64,000 nucleotides of DNA, taken from the NCBI RefSeq assembly GCF_900067135.1, contig NZ_FJUR01000003.1, forward strand, positions 62,001-126,000, read 5' to 3'. Positions 41,665 to 50,876 of this stretch are shown piece by piece. The stretch's first letter is position 1; every line of letters begins with the position of its first letter. The notes beneath the pieces are model-generated. The model was not told the origin of the DNA. It saw only the letters and a program-made list of their open reading frames with translations, and did no database searches. Position numbers and translations under genes: made by a program. This DNA comes from Rhizobium sp. 9140. Its GTDB lineage: Bacteria; Pseudomonadota; Alphaproteobacteria; Rhizobiales; Rhizobiaceae.

Positions 41665-44625
41665 GTGGGAAATTCAGGATCGCGGTGGCTTCGATGGGAG
41701 CCACATATTCATGCACCGGGGACTGTGCTCAATGATCAGTTCAATGGCTCCGACAGCTGGGAGCAATACCTCGCCAAGATAGAGGCGGCGACGCCTGCAA
41801 TTCGCGCGCTTGGCGTGACCGACTACTATCTGCTCGACACATATGAACGCGTCCGTGAGGCGAAAGCTGGCGGCCGGCTCCCCGGTGTCGACCTGGTGTT
41901 CCCAAATGTGGAGCTGCGTCTCGCTTTCGGAACCGTCAAGGGCAATTGGGTCAACTGTCATCTTCTCGTCAACCCGAAGGATCCGGATCACGTAGGAGCG
42001 ACACAGCGTTTTCTCGCGCAGCTGACGTTCGAATATTCTGGCGATCGATTCACATGCACGCCCGACGAACTCATGCGCCTGGGATCGAAAATCGATCCCA
42101 CTCTTTCGGGACGGGCCGCGCTCGCGCGCGGTGCGACCCAGTTCAAAGTCAGCTTCGAACAGTTAAGCGAGCTCTACCGCGCCATCGACTGGGCCAGGAA
42201 CAACATCCTCATCGCGGTCGCGGGCAGCGAACATGACGGTACCTCCGGCATGCGAGGCGAATCCGAAGGCGCGCAGCGGCAGGAAGTGGAAAGGTTCGCT
42301 CACATCATCTTCGCGAGCAGCGCCAGCCAACGCGATTTCTGGCTCGGTCGCAAAAGCAGCGCAACTCCCGATGAAATTCGCGCCCGCTATGGTGCGCTCA
42401 AACCGTGTCTTCACGGCAGCGACGCCCATGAAACAGCAAAGATCGGCGCGCCTGACGGCGACCGCTATTCCTGGGTGAAAGGGGGGGCGCATTTCGACTC
42501 GCTCCGTCAGGCGGTCATCGATCCGGCCGGGCGGGCGTTCGTCGGAGCAGCACCCCCGATCCGCGCCACGCCCTCGCAGGTCATCTCCCGCGTTTCGATC
42601 CTTAACGCCCCCTGGGCTGCAACACCCATCATCGAGCTTAATCCCGGGCTTGTGGCAATCATCGGCGCGCGTGGATCCGGAAAGACGGCGCTTGCCGACG
42701 CAATCGCCGCCGGCTGCGACGCAGCCTCCGAACATCTCAGTCCGGCCTCGTTTCTCGTGCGCGCGGGCAATTTGCTGGAGGGAGCCAGTGTCCGGCTGGA
42801 TTGGGGCAGCGGCGATCCATCCGAGCGCAAACTGCTCGATTACGAATACGATGCCGATCTGGATGGCCGGTTCCCGCGAGCACGCTATCTTTCACAGAAG
42901 TTTGTCGAGGAACTTTGCTCGGCCGACGGTATGACAGACGCCCTGCTCGGTGAAATCGAACGGGTCATTTTCGAGGCTCACCCTGAAAAGGACGGAACTT
43001 TCCGTTTCGATCAGTTACTGGAACTCCGTGCCACCCGCTTTCGTCTTGCGCGCCAGCGCGAAGAGGAGGCGATTGCCACACTTTCAAACCAGATTGGACT
43101 GGAACGGGAAAAGCGGCGCCAAATTCCGGGCCTCACCCAGCAGATCGCCCAGAAGGAGCAGATCGTCAAAGGGCTGGAGACGGATCGAGACAAGCTGATT
43201 GTCAAAGGGAGCGAAGTTCGGGCCGAGCGGCTCACTGTCATTGCCAACGCGGCTGAGAAGGTGCGTTCTTTCGTGCGGTTCTTTACGAACCAGGAAACTA
43301 CGCTTCTCGCGTTGCAAGACGAGGTGAAGGCCTTTCGCCAGAACAAGGCGCCGGAGGCTCTGCGTCAAACCAAGTCAAGCTTCGTCGCTGCGCGGCTCGA
43401 AGATTCCGACTGGCAGGACTTCCTGCTGGAATATCACGGTAATGTCGATGCCGCTCTTGCGGCAAAGCTCAAAACCGCACGCGCGAATGCAGCAGGCTGG
43501 CGGGGTTCGGCTCCTGCGCCTCTCTCTGACCCCAACCTGTCCTACCTCGCGGACGATGCCGATCCGGAAAAGACCACACTTGCTGTGCTCGAGGCAGAAT
43601 CGGCGCGTCTGCAAGGATTGATCAATATTGATACCGAGACCGCGAACAAGTTTGGCGCTTTGGTCAGGCGCATCGCAGAAGAGAACACCCAGATCGAGAC
43701 CACACGCACGACGCTTGCCGATTGCCAAGGGGCATCCGAGCGGATGGCAAGCCTCAGCAAGCAACGGCGCGAAACCTATCTTCGTGTGTTCGAGTCGATT
43801 ATCGCCGAGGAACAGGTTCTGCGCGATCTCTACAGACCTTTGGTGGATAGATTGCAGGCAGCCAAGGGCACGTTGCAGAAGCTGTCATTCTCAGCTTCCC
43901 GGCACGCCGATGTGAAACAATGGGCTTTACTTGGCGAGAAACTTTTCGATCTGCGGCGCGCGGGCGACTTCAAGGGCAAGGGCTCGCTAGAGCAATGGGC
44001 CAACACTCACCTGCGAAAGGCTTGGGAAACAGGCGATGTCCCTGCCATAGACACGGCCATTCAGCATTTCACCGACGCCTGGCAGGAAGAGCTCCTCGCT
44101 GTCGCCAATGTGGCGAGCAATGATCAGGCGGCTTATCGAAGCTGGTTGGTGCGCTTTGCCAAATGGCTGTTTGGTACCGAGCATATCCAGATCGAGTACA
44201 GCATCGACTACGAGGGTACGGACATTACCAAACTCTCGCCCGGTACCCGTGGGATCGTCCTGCTCTTGCTCTACCTTGCGCTCGATGAGAGCGATCACCG
44301 GCCCTTGATCATTGATCAGCCGGAGGAGAACCTCGATCCGAAATCGATTTTTGACGAGCTTGTCAGCCTGTTTGTGACTGCCAAGGCCAAACGGCAGGTC
44401 ATAATGGTGACCCACAACGCTAATCTTGTGATCAACACCGACGCAGATCAGATCATCGTTGCGAACGCTGGACCGCACGGGCCTGGCGAGTTGCCCCCGA
44501 TCACTTATTTTTCCGGCGGCATGGAGGACGCCGATATGCGCCAGCAGGTGTGCGACATCCTTGAGGGAGGGGAGGAGGCGTTCAAGGAACGAGCTCGACG
44601 CCTGAGGGTGAGGCTGGAGCGTTAG
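41665..44625 (+). CDS. PHP-domain/SMC-like AAA ATPase (TrlF-like), putative defence effector
   Basis: 986 residues from a GTG with GGGGG just upstream. The N-terminal ~300 residues are PHP-like: WEPHIHAPGT, VAGSEHDGTSG and CLHGSDAHETAKIG give His/Asp metal ligands. The ATPase follows: Walker A IIGARGSGKTALADA (about residue 330), a long coiled-coil-rich middle (about 450-760), signature LSPGTRGIVLLLLYLAL, Walker B PLIIDQPEENLDPKS and the H-loop VMVTHNANLV. This fused hydrolase-SMC/RecF layout is typical of nucleic-acid-targeting defence proteins. It is 51 bases after the AbiEii gene, so probably in one operon. Confidence 0.82.
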   Translation: MGNSGSRWLRWEPHIHAPGTVLNDQFNGSDSWEQYLAKIEAATPAIRALGVTDYYLLDTYERVREAKAGGRLPGVDLVFPNVELRLAFGTVKGNWVNCHLLVNPKDPDHVGATQRFLAQLTFEYSGDRFTCTPDELMRLGSKIDPTLSGRAALARGATQFKVSFEQLSELYRAIDWARNNILIAVAGSEHDGTSGMRGESEGAQRQEVERFAHIIFASSASQRDFWLGRKSSATPDEIRARYGALKPCLHGSDAHETAKIGAPDGDRYSWVKGGAHFDSLRQAVIDPAGRAFVGAAPPIRATPSQVISRVSILNAPWAATPIIELNPGLVAIIGARGSGKTALADAIAAGCDAASEHLSPASFLVRAGNLLEGASVRLDWGSGDPSERKLLDYEYDADLDGRFPRARYLSQKFVEELCSADGMTDALLGEIERVIFEAHPEKDGTFRFDQLLELRATRFRLARQREEEAIATLSNQIGLEREKRRQIPGLTQQIAQKEQIVKGLETDRDKLIVKGSEVRAERLTVIANAAEKVRSFVRFFTNQETTLLALQDEVKAFRQNKAPEALRQTKSSFVAARLEDSDWQDFLLEYHGNVDAALAAKLKTARANAAGWRGSAPAPLSDPNLSYLADDADPEKTTLAVLEAESARLQGLINIDTETANKFGALVRRIAEENTQIETTRTTLADCQGASERMASLSKQRRETYLRVFESIIAEEQVLRDLYRPLVDRLQAAKGTLQKLSFSASRHADVKQWALLGEKLFDLRRAGDFKGKGSLEQWANTHLRKAWETGDVPAIDTAIQHFTDAWQEELLAVANVASNDQAAYRSWLVRFAKWLFGTEHIQIEYSIDYEGTDITKLSPGTRGIVLLLLYLALDESDHRPLIIDQPEENLDPKSIFDELVSLFVTAKAKRQVIMVTHNANLVINTDADQIIVANAGPHGPGELPPITYFSGGMEDADMRQQVCDILEGGEEAFKERARRLRVRLER

Positions 44626-44806
44626 TTTATTCATCCGTCTGCACGGGTGGTGGCATCCTGAGCCATGCTCAGTCTCTCCGAGCGGCAATGACGCACTCCG
44701 AGGCGCGGGAGTTCGGCCCGGGAAATCGAGGATTAGATCCCATCAAACCTGCGCCAAGCCTCTAATCCGGACCGGCATTTTGATAGGGATAGACCGGCTC
44801 CGCCGA

Positions 44807-45685
44807 CTAACTCGACAACAAGAAGCCAGCGAGTACCTCGTTGAAACGGTCTGGCGCCTCGATAAAGGAAAAGTGCGCCCCACCTTCATTCTCGTCGAAG
44901 ATGATCAGCTTTGATCCCGCGATCTGACTGTGAATCCACTTCTGCGAGCGAGCGTCGACATGACTGACACGGCCTCCCACGATGAGCGTTGGCCGGTCGA
45001 TCCGGGTAAGAATATCACTCCAGTCGATTGAGCAGTGATTGACGAAAAGGCTAGCGGCAAGCCGGGGATCCACCCTGAGGTTCTCCGCCAGCAGCCAATC
45101 CTTTAGCTCTGTCGGGATTTGTTTGGTCACCATTGAGTCGAGAAAGGCGCTTCGTGTTGCATGGCCATCGGCGCCCATGATTTGCTCAGCAATTGAAAGC
45201 ATGGTGGCGCTGTCAAAAAGGGCACCCGCATTGACCACATCCTCTTCGCTCATTCCGGGCTGGCGCATCACAGACGCCGGTTCATCAACGAAGACCAGGC
45301 GGTCAATCTGCCTGGTGCCGCACAGGTCGATCATTGCCCAGGCCACAGAGGCTCCCATCGACCACCCGACAATGTCAGCGCGTTCGATTTGCTCATGCTG
45401 CATCAGTTCCTGTACGTCGCGGGCGAACCGATAGATCCGATAACCATGCGTCGCATCGGGGGATTGACCATGCCCACGAAAGTCGAGTGCGATGACGCGC
45501 CGACTTTTTGATAGATGGACGATCTGATGCCGGAACATTGCCGCCGACTGCGACCAGCCGGGCAACAGGATCAGTGCTTTGCCTGATCCCTCATCGGTAT
45601 AGGCGAGTGTTGCCCCGTCTGTCAACGGCGGAGTAAAATCCTGCCACGCGGCGGCGCAAAAGTCGGCCACTTGTGGCGCGCGCAT
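44807..45685 (-). CDS. Alpha/beta hydrolase with IS-derived N-terminus
   Basis: 292 residues. The hydrolase body starts at DGATLAYTDEGSGKALILLPG and contains RVIALDFRGHGQSPD, the nucleophile elbow VGWSMGAS and a late DVDARS/GGAHFSFIEAP acid-His region. The first 22 residues (MRAPQVADFCAAAWQDFTPP...) are encoded by the left end of IS copy 2, so the native start was lost and replaced in frame. Only a few native residues appear missing; activity and expression depend on IS-borne signals. Substrate unknown. Confidence 0.8.
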   Translation of the reverse strand: MRAPQVADFCAAAWQDFTPPLTDGATLAYTDEGSGKALILLPGWSQSAAMFRHQIVHLSKSRRVIALDFRGHGQSPDATHGYRIYRFARDVQELMQHEQIERADIVGWSMGASVAWAMIDLCGTRQIDRLVFVDEPASVMRQPGMSEEDVVNAGALFDSATMLSIAEQIMGADGHATRSAFLDSMVTKQIPTELKDWLLAENLRVDPRLAASLFVNHCSIDWSDILTRIDRPTLIVGGRVSHVDARSQKWIHSQIAGSKLIIFDENEGGAHFSFIEAPDRFNEVLAGFLLSS

Positions 45686-45751
45686 GAGACCGCCGGGAGG
45701 GCTTAGGCCCGAGCGGGGGTCTCATGCGCGCGTTGCGATTTTCGAAGGGCG

Positions 45752-46510
45752 TCAGCCGGCCTTTCGGGCGCGGCTTTGGGCGAGACGATAGCTGTCGCCG
45801 TTCATCTCGAGGATGCTGACGTGATGGGTGATGCGGTCGAGCAAAGCGCCGGTCAGGCGCTCGGACCCCAAGGTTTCCGTCCATTCGTCAAAAGGAAGGT
45901 TGCTGGTGATCAGGGTCGCGCCTCGCTCGTATCGTTGCGAGATCAGCTCGAACAGCAATTCCGCGCCGGTCTTTGACAGCGGCACGAAGCCCAGTTCATC
46001 GATGATCAACAGCTGGTAGGCGGCCATCTGCTTCTGGAACCGGATGAGACGCCGCTCGTCGCGCGCCTCCATCATCTCGCTGACCAGTGCGGCCGCTGTC
46101 GTGAACCCAACGGACAGGCCCTTCTGGCAGGCGGCCAGGCCGAGGCCGAGCGCCACATGGGTCTTGCCCGTGCCGCTGGGGCCGAGAGCGATAACGTTCT
46201 CCCTGCGCTCGATCCATTCGCAGCGCGCCAGTTCCAGCACCTGCATCCTGTTCAGCTTTGGGATGGCGGCGAAGTCGAAACTGTCGAGGCTTTTGACGAC
46301 CGGGAACCTGGCCGCCTTGATGCGACGCTCGACCTTGCGACGGTCCCGTTCGATCATCTCCCGCTCGGCAAGCCGGGTGAGGTATCCGACATGATCGACG
46401 CCTTCGGTGGCGCACAGCCGGGCCAGCTTCTGGTACTCGCGCTGGAAACTCGGCAGCTTCAGGGTTTTGAGATAATGGGTGAGAAGGATCTCGGGTGCTT
46501 GGGTGTTCAT
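45752..46510 (-). CDS. istB: IstB helper ATPase of IS21 (copy 2)
   Basis: 252 residues and identical to the copy 1 protein, with Walker A GPSGTGKTH and Walker B LLIIDELGF. The start overlaps the istA stop. Confidence 0.96.
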   Translation of the reverse strand: MNTQAPEILLTHYLKTLKLPSFQREYQKLARLCATEGVDHVGYLTRLAEREMIERDRRKVERRIKAARFPVVKSLDSFDFAAIPKLNRMQVLELARCEWIERRENVIALGPSGTGKTHVALGLGLAACQKGLSVGFTTAAALVSEMMEARDERRLIRFQKQMAAYQLLIIDELGFVPLSKTGAELLFELISQRYERGATLITSNLPFDEWTETLGSERLTGALLDRITHHVSILEMNGDSYRLAQSRARKAG

Positions 46511-48003
46511 GCGACTTCTCCCGCATCCGACGACAGGAGACGCATATACGCCTTCGCCGATGTCGTCTCGACCGTCGCCCTCGGCAAATACGGGTAGATG
46601 GACAGGTCCAGTCTGGGCGGCCGGCGTTCCACCCGGCACAGGATCAGATGCTTGACGGCGTCAAAGCCAATGGCGCCAAGCTGGATCGCCTGCTTCACCG
46701 CCGCATGCAGATCGGCGAGTTCGAAGCTCTCCAGCAGGCGGAGGACCTGCACGTACTCACGCCGGCCGTGTTTGGCCATGCGGCCTTCCATCAACCGGCG
46801 CAGCGTAGCGAACTCTTGCGGCAAGTCCCAGCCCTGGAGGGGCGCTGCCTGATCCAGCGAATTGATCTTCTGCTCGATCAGCGGCAGGTAATGGACAGGA
46901 TCGAAGACGACGTCTTCCCGTTCCCAGCACCGAGGATGGCGGGCGATGATCTCGCCACGGCCACCAATGACCACTTCGTTGACATAGCCGCGCACCCACA
47001 CATCCTGATGGCCATAGGCGACCGGGACGGAATAGTCGTTGGTCTTGTAGCGCACCAGCGACTGCGCCGTCACCTTGGCACTTGCCTGGTCGCAGGCATC
47101 AAATGGCGAGGCTGGCAAGGCGCGCATGGCAGCCAGATCGCGCCGCAAGCGCTCGCCGATCGTCTCGCTCTCGCCGCGCAGCCTGTCGCGCTGGCGCTTC
47201 CGGCACTGCTCCTCCAGAAAGGTGTTGAACGCCTCCCATGTCGCAAACTGCGGGATCGGTACCATGAAGTTGCGCCGGGCATAGCCGACGAGACCCTCGA
47301 CGTTCCCCTTGTCGTTGCCCTTGCCGGGACGGCCATAGCGATCCCGGATAAGGTAGTGGGACAGGAAGCCGCTGAACAACGTCGCGCGCTTGCGGGTGCC
47401 GTCAGGCAAAATCTTCGCCACCAGGCAACGGTCGTTGTCGTAGACGATCGATTGCGGCACGGCGCCGAAGAAAGCGAACGCATGGACATGGCCATCGACC
47501 CAGGCCTCGGCCACTGCCGCCGGATAGGCCCGCACGTAGCAGCCGTCGCTGTGCGGAAGGTCGAGCACGAAGAAATGCGCCTTCTGCTCGACACCGCCGA
47601 TGACCACCATCGCCTCACCGAAATCGGCCTGCGCATGGCCGGGCGGATGCGACAGCGGCACGAACACTTCCTGGCGGCGCTGATCCCGCTCGCGCATGTA
47701 ATCCTTGATGATCGTATAGCCGCCAGTGAACCCGCATTCGTCTCGAAGCCGGTCAAACACCCGCTTGGCCGTATGGCGCTGCTTGCGCGGCACTTGTCTG
47801 TCTTCGTCCAGCCAGTGATCGATCGTCGAGACAAACGCATCCAGCTTGGGCCGCCGGATCGGTGATTGTCGCTGATAGCCAGGTGGCGTCGAATAGGACA
47901 GCATCTTGGAAACGCTGTCGCGCGATATGTTGAAATGCTTTGCAGCCTGACGCCGGCTCATGCCTTCCGAGCAAGCCAGTCGAACCTTCAGATATAATTC
48001 CAC
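46507..48003 (-). CDS. istA: IstA transposase of IS21 (copy 2)
   Basis: 498 residues and identical to the copy 1 protein: N-terminal HTH, DDE core, basic tail. Intact, so either copy could supply transposase to both. Confidence 0.96.
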   Translation of the reverse strand: MELYLKVRLACSEGMSRRQAAKHFNISRDSVSKMLSYSTPPGYQRQSPIRRPKLDAFVSTIDHWLDEDRQVPRKQRHTAKRVFDRLRDECGFTGGYTIIKDYMRERDQRRQEVFVPLSHPPGHAQADFGEAMVVIGGVEQKAHFFVLDLPHSDGCYVRAYPAAVAEAWVDGHVHAFAFFGAVPQSIVYDNDRCLVAKILPDGTRKRATLFSGFLSHYLIRDRYGRPGKGNDKGNVEGLVGYARRNFMVPIPQFATWEAFNTFLEEQCRKRQRDRLRGESETIGERLRRDLAAMRALPASPFDACDQASAKVTAQSLVRYKTNDYSVPVAYGHQDVWVRGYVNEVVIGGRGEIIARHPRCWEREDVVFDPVHYLPLIEQKINSLDQAAPLQGWDLPQEFATLRRLMEGRMAKHGRREYVQVLRLLESFELADLHAAVKQAIQLGAIGFDAVKHLILCRVERRPPRLDLSIYPYLPRATVETTSAKAYMRLLSSDAGEVA

Positions 48004-48145
48004 GGTATAGATCCCCAGGCCCTCCTGCGCTCATTGCAGAAGAGAAATAGGTGGCCGACTTTTACGCCGCCCGAAGCGGGACAATCCCGCCGCTACCGTG
48101 GTCTAATTTTGCACCGCCGCTCTCAGCAGACTACAACCGCGCGAA

Positions 48146-48613
48146 ATGCTGCTTCTTAGCCTCTCTGACCTGCGGGCGGAGATGCCAGAGGAATACTTTC
48201 ATAGCTTTTTTGCAACGAGCCAAATCGTAGACAAAATTGTTGTTATCGTGAGAACTGAACAGGAATCCCTGGCGCTCAACTTCTATCGATTTAAGGAGAG
48301 CGGCCCGTTCAACCGAAGCGAGGACACACTCCGAATACCCTTCTGGCGCGTCATCTCCCAGCTTGCGCTGATGCACTATACTGGCGGAAATGCTGCCCGG
48401 CTCCGCAGTCCTCTGAATTCGCTATCCAAGCGTGAGAAGGACATTTGCGAGGCGATGCTTATGGGACTGGCGTCGGATGCAATTGCCTGGAAGCTCAATA
48501 TTTCCGTCAATTCAGTAAAGACCTATCGGCAACGCGCTTACGAAAAATTGGGGATCAATTCGAAAGCTGCACTCTTCTCCCTCTGCAACCAGCAGAGCGC
48601 CTATAGCGACTGA
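48146..48613 (+). pseudogene. LuxR-family regulator, 5' truncated by IS21
   Basis: The 155-residue frame keeps a full C-terminal HTH (LNSLSKREKDICEAMLMGLA, ISVNSVKTYRQRAYEKLGI) but only part of an N-terminal domain. The frame is open to the IS boundary at 48127, with residues RLQPRE before the first ATG, so the original start was removed. It might still be made from the ATG at 48146. It lies upstream of, and may once have controlled, the monooxygenase genes. Confidence 0.75.
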
Positions 48614-48794
48614 AGCCGTCGTTTTCGCTTCATTCCCCAGACGTACCAGTCTTGGGCCTTGGGTTCGCTCAAGACATCGGGAGCGCTGAAAGGGGAACCT
48701 CCACGGGTTTCGTCACCTACTCCAGGGGACAGACCTGGCGCGCATCATCAGCCTATCATCTGATAATTCGAGCGGCGCCAAGGAGGAGGTAATT

Positions 48795-50423
48795 GTGAGA
48801 CCCGCAGGACGCAGCGAGACCGAGTCTCTCTATTTTCACTATCCATATTTCGATGCACCGGGGAAAGAAGCCCGTGACGCAAAGCGTGTTATCAAAGTGG
48901 CGATCGTCGGCGCCGGACCGGTTGGTATGACCGCTGCGCTCACCTTGGCAAGCCAGGGCGTCTCCTCTGTCGTCTTCGACAACAAATCCACGTTCAATGA
49001 CGGCAGCCGTGCGATTTGCGTTGCCCGCCCGAGCTATTACATTCTCGGCAGGCTCGGTATCGCCGCACCGTTCGTCGAAAAGGCACTCCCCTGGACGACT
49101 GGGCGATCATTCTATCGAGGAACACAAATCCTCGAATTCAAGATGCCGGACAGCGAAAATGAAAAGTTCCGGCCGATGTACAATATCCAGCAACAGTATA
49201 TCGAACAATTCCTATGGGAGGCTATCAAGGCTAACCCACTGATCGAAACCCGCTGGCAAAGTTCTGTGGATGAGATCGAGAATGCCGAGGATGGCCTTCG
49301 TCTCACGATCAAGGATCCAGATGGCATATATTCAGTCGATGCGGAATGGGTGCTTGCTTGCGACGGGGCGCGAAGTAGTATCCGCGCAAAGCGAGGGCTC
49401 CGGCTCCGAGGCCAGAACTTTGAGGGACGCTATGTCATCGCCGATGTTCAGATGGACCACGACTTTCCCACAATAAGAAGAGCGCTTTTCGATCCACGCT
49501 GCCGACCCGGGGGAACGGTGCTTATCCACCGGCAACCAGAGAATATCTGGCGGATTGACTATCAGCTTGAGGGACATGAGGAGACAGAAGAGGCGATCAA
49601 AGAAGAAGCCATCCGGGCAGGCGTTCAGGCCGTCCTTGATGAAATCGGCCATTCCGGACCATGGGAGCTCGAGTGGTGGAGCATCTATTCGGCCAACACG
49701 CTTGCGCTCGATGACTACCGCGACGGACGGGTATTTTTTGTCGGCGACAGCGCTCACATTGTGCCGATTTTTGGCGTTCGCGGCCTGAACAACGGCCTTG
49801 CAGACGCTGCCAATATTGGCTGGAAACTCGGCTGGGTTATCAATCAAAAAGCCGGCGCAGCACTGCTTGACACCTACTCGCCAGAACGCCGTGGCGCGAC
49901 GCTTGACGTCTTTGCCAACGCTTCCAAGACCGCTCGATTCATGACTCCCGGCACCTATGGTTGGCGCCTCATGCGTGATGCCGCGCTTTCACTCGCTCTC
50001 ACCCATTCGTTTGCGGGCGCCTTGGCCAATCCCCGCCAGATGACTGCCTACACCTACAATGGAAGCAAGGTAATCATCTCAGATGACGGGGACTTCACTG
50101 CGGGACCGGTGGCCGGATCCGCGTTCCAGGACGTCCGTCTCGATGACGGATATCTGTCCGAAAGACTGGGGAACGGTTTCACCGTGCTATGTTTTGACGA
50201 GAAGCTTGCTGCGCAGCTCGATGCCGCAATCGCTCCTGATGCAGACATCACAATCCTTTCGTTCTCCTGCTGCTCTCCGGTCGCAGAGGCCTACGGCGCG
50301 GTCAACGGAACCGTCTATCTCATACGGCCGGACACACATATCACCGGCCGGTGGCGTGAACCCAAATTGGCCACGGTTTTGGGCGCCTATTGCGTTGCAA
50401 CCTGCCAGCAGGGGGCTCTCTGA
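48795..50423 (+). CDS. FAD-dependent aromatic monooxygenase (PheA/MhpA-like)
   Basis: 542 residues from a GTG preceded by AAGGAGGAGG. The Rossmann FAD motif is VAIVGAGPVGMTAALTLASQG (about residues 34-53), WVLACDGARSSIR is the DG motif, and RVFFVGDSAHIVPIFGVRGLNNGLADA is the second FAD motif. These enzymes hydroxylate phenols or aromatic acids with NAD(P)H and O2. It overlaps the DUF2783 gene (TGATG). Confidence 0.88.
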   Translation: MRPAGRSETESLYFHYPYFDAPGKEARDAKRVIKVAIVGAGPVGMTAALTLASQGVSSVVFDNKSTFNDGSRAICVARPSYYILGRLGIAAPFVEKALPWTTGRSFYRGTQILEFKMPDSENEKFRPMYNIQQQYIEQFLWEAIKANPLIETRWQSSVDEIENAEDGLRLTIKDPDGIYSVDAEWVLACDGARSSIRAKRGLRLRGQNFEGRYVIADVQMDHDFPTIRRALFDPRCRPGGTVLIHRQPENIWRIDYQLEGHEETEEAIKEEAIRAGVQAVLDEIGHSGPWELEWWSIYSANTLALDDYRDGRVFFVGDSAHIVPIFGVRGLNNGLADAANIGWKLGWVINQKAGAALLDTYSPERRGATLDVFANASKTARFMTPGTYGWRLMRDAALSLALTHSFAGALANPRQMTAYTYNGSKVIISDDGDFTAGPVAGSAFQDVRLDDGYLSERLGNGFTVLCFDEKLAAQLDAAIAPDADITILSFSCCSPVAEAYGAVNGTVYLIRPDTHITGRWREPKLATVLGAYCVATCQQGAL

Positions 50424-50617
50424 TGGGCAACGACGGAATTGAAGCCATCTATGAAGCAATCGCTACAAAGATAGATGAGGTCGGCAAGGAACAGGTCGAG
50501 CTCTACTTGGCTAAACTGGCGCTTCTGCTTGCTGAGGCCGTGGGAAACCAACAGACTGCAATGCGATGTGTCTCGGACGCAGCTGCTTCCCTAATACCGG
50601 CAGCAGAAAGCTGGTAG
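50423..50617 (+). CDS. DUF2783-type small protein
   Basis: 64 residues (MGNDGIEAIYEAIATKIDEV...LAKLALLLAEAVGNQQTAM). The YEAI...L...L.LLLA..(V/I)G pattern and coupling to an FAD aromatic monooxygenase match the DUF2783 family, seen as a small partner of such enzymes. Role unknown. Confidence 0.68.
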   Translation: MGNDGIEAIYEAIATKIDEVGKEQVELYLAKLALLLAEAVGNQQTAMRCVSDAAASLIPAAESW

Positions 50618-50876
50618 GAAAGATAGGAGCCCGACGTAGTGTTCGCGACGACGCCGTTCGTTGCTCCCGCTCTCGACCGCTTTCCTGCCGGTCGGCTTGG
50701 CGGTTCACCGGGAACTTGCCGTTGGTTTAACTCACAGGGGCGGCAGGTCTGGAGGCCGACTTGGCCCGTTGGTTTTCGCCATTTCACACACGGTGTCCGA
50801 CATTGCTGCCAGCGGTATCGACTGCCGGAAAGCCACCATTATTGGATGCTCCACTTTGGTTGGAAAGGGAGACGCT

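Larger units (their letters stand above)
45620..48125 (-). mobile_element. IS21-family insertion sequence, copy 2
   Basis: Same length and gene content as copy 1, at a constant offset of 15988 bases; the shared sequence spans 45619-48127. All encoded proteins have identical lengths and, as read, identical sequence. Flanks (left GCCCCGTC, right GCAGACTAC) show no target duplication. It truncates the alpha/beta hydrolase on one side and a LuxR-type gene on the other. Confidence 0.93.

Noticed and set aside
44730..44768. GGATTAGA/TCTAATCC inverted repeat after the large ATPase gene
   Set aside because: 8-base arms with a 23-base loop and no T-tract; too weak to call a terminator or attachment site.
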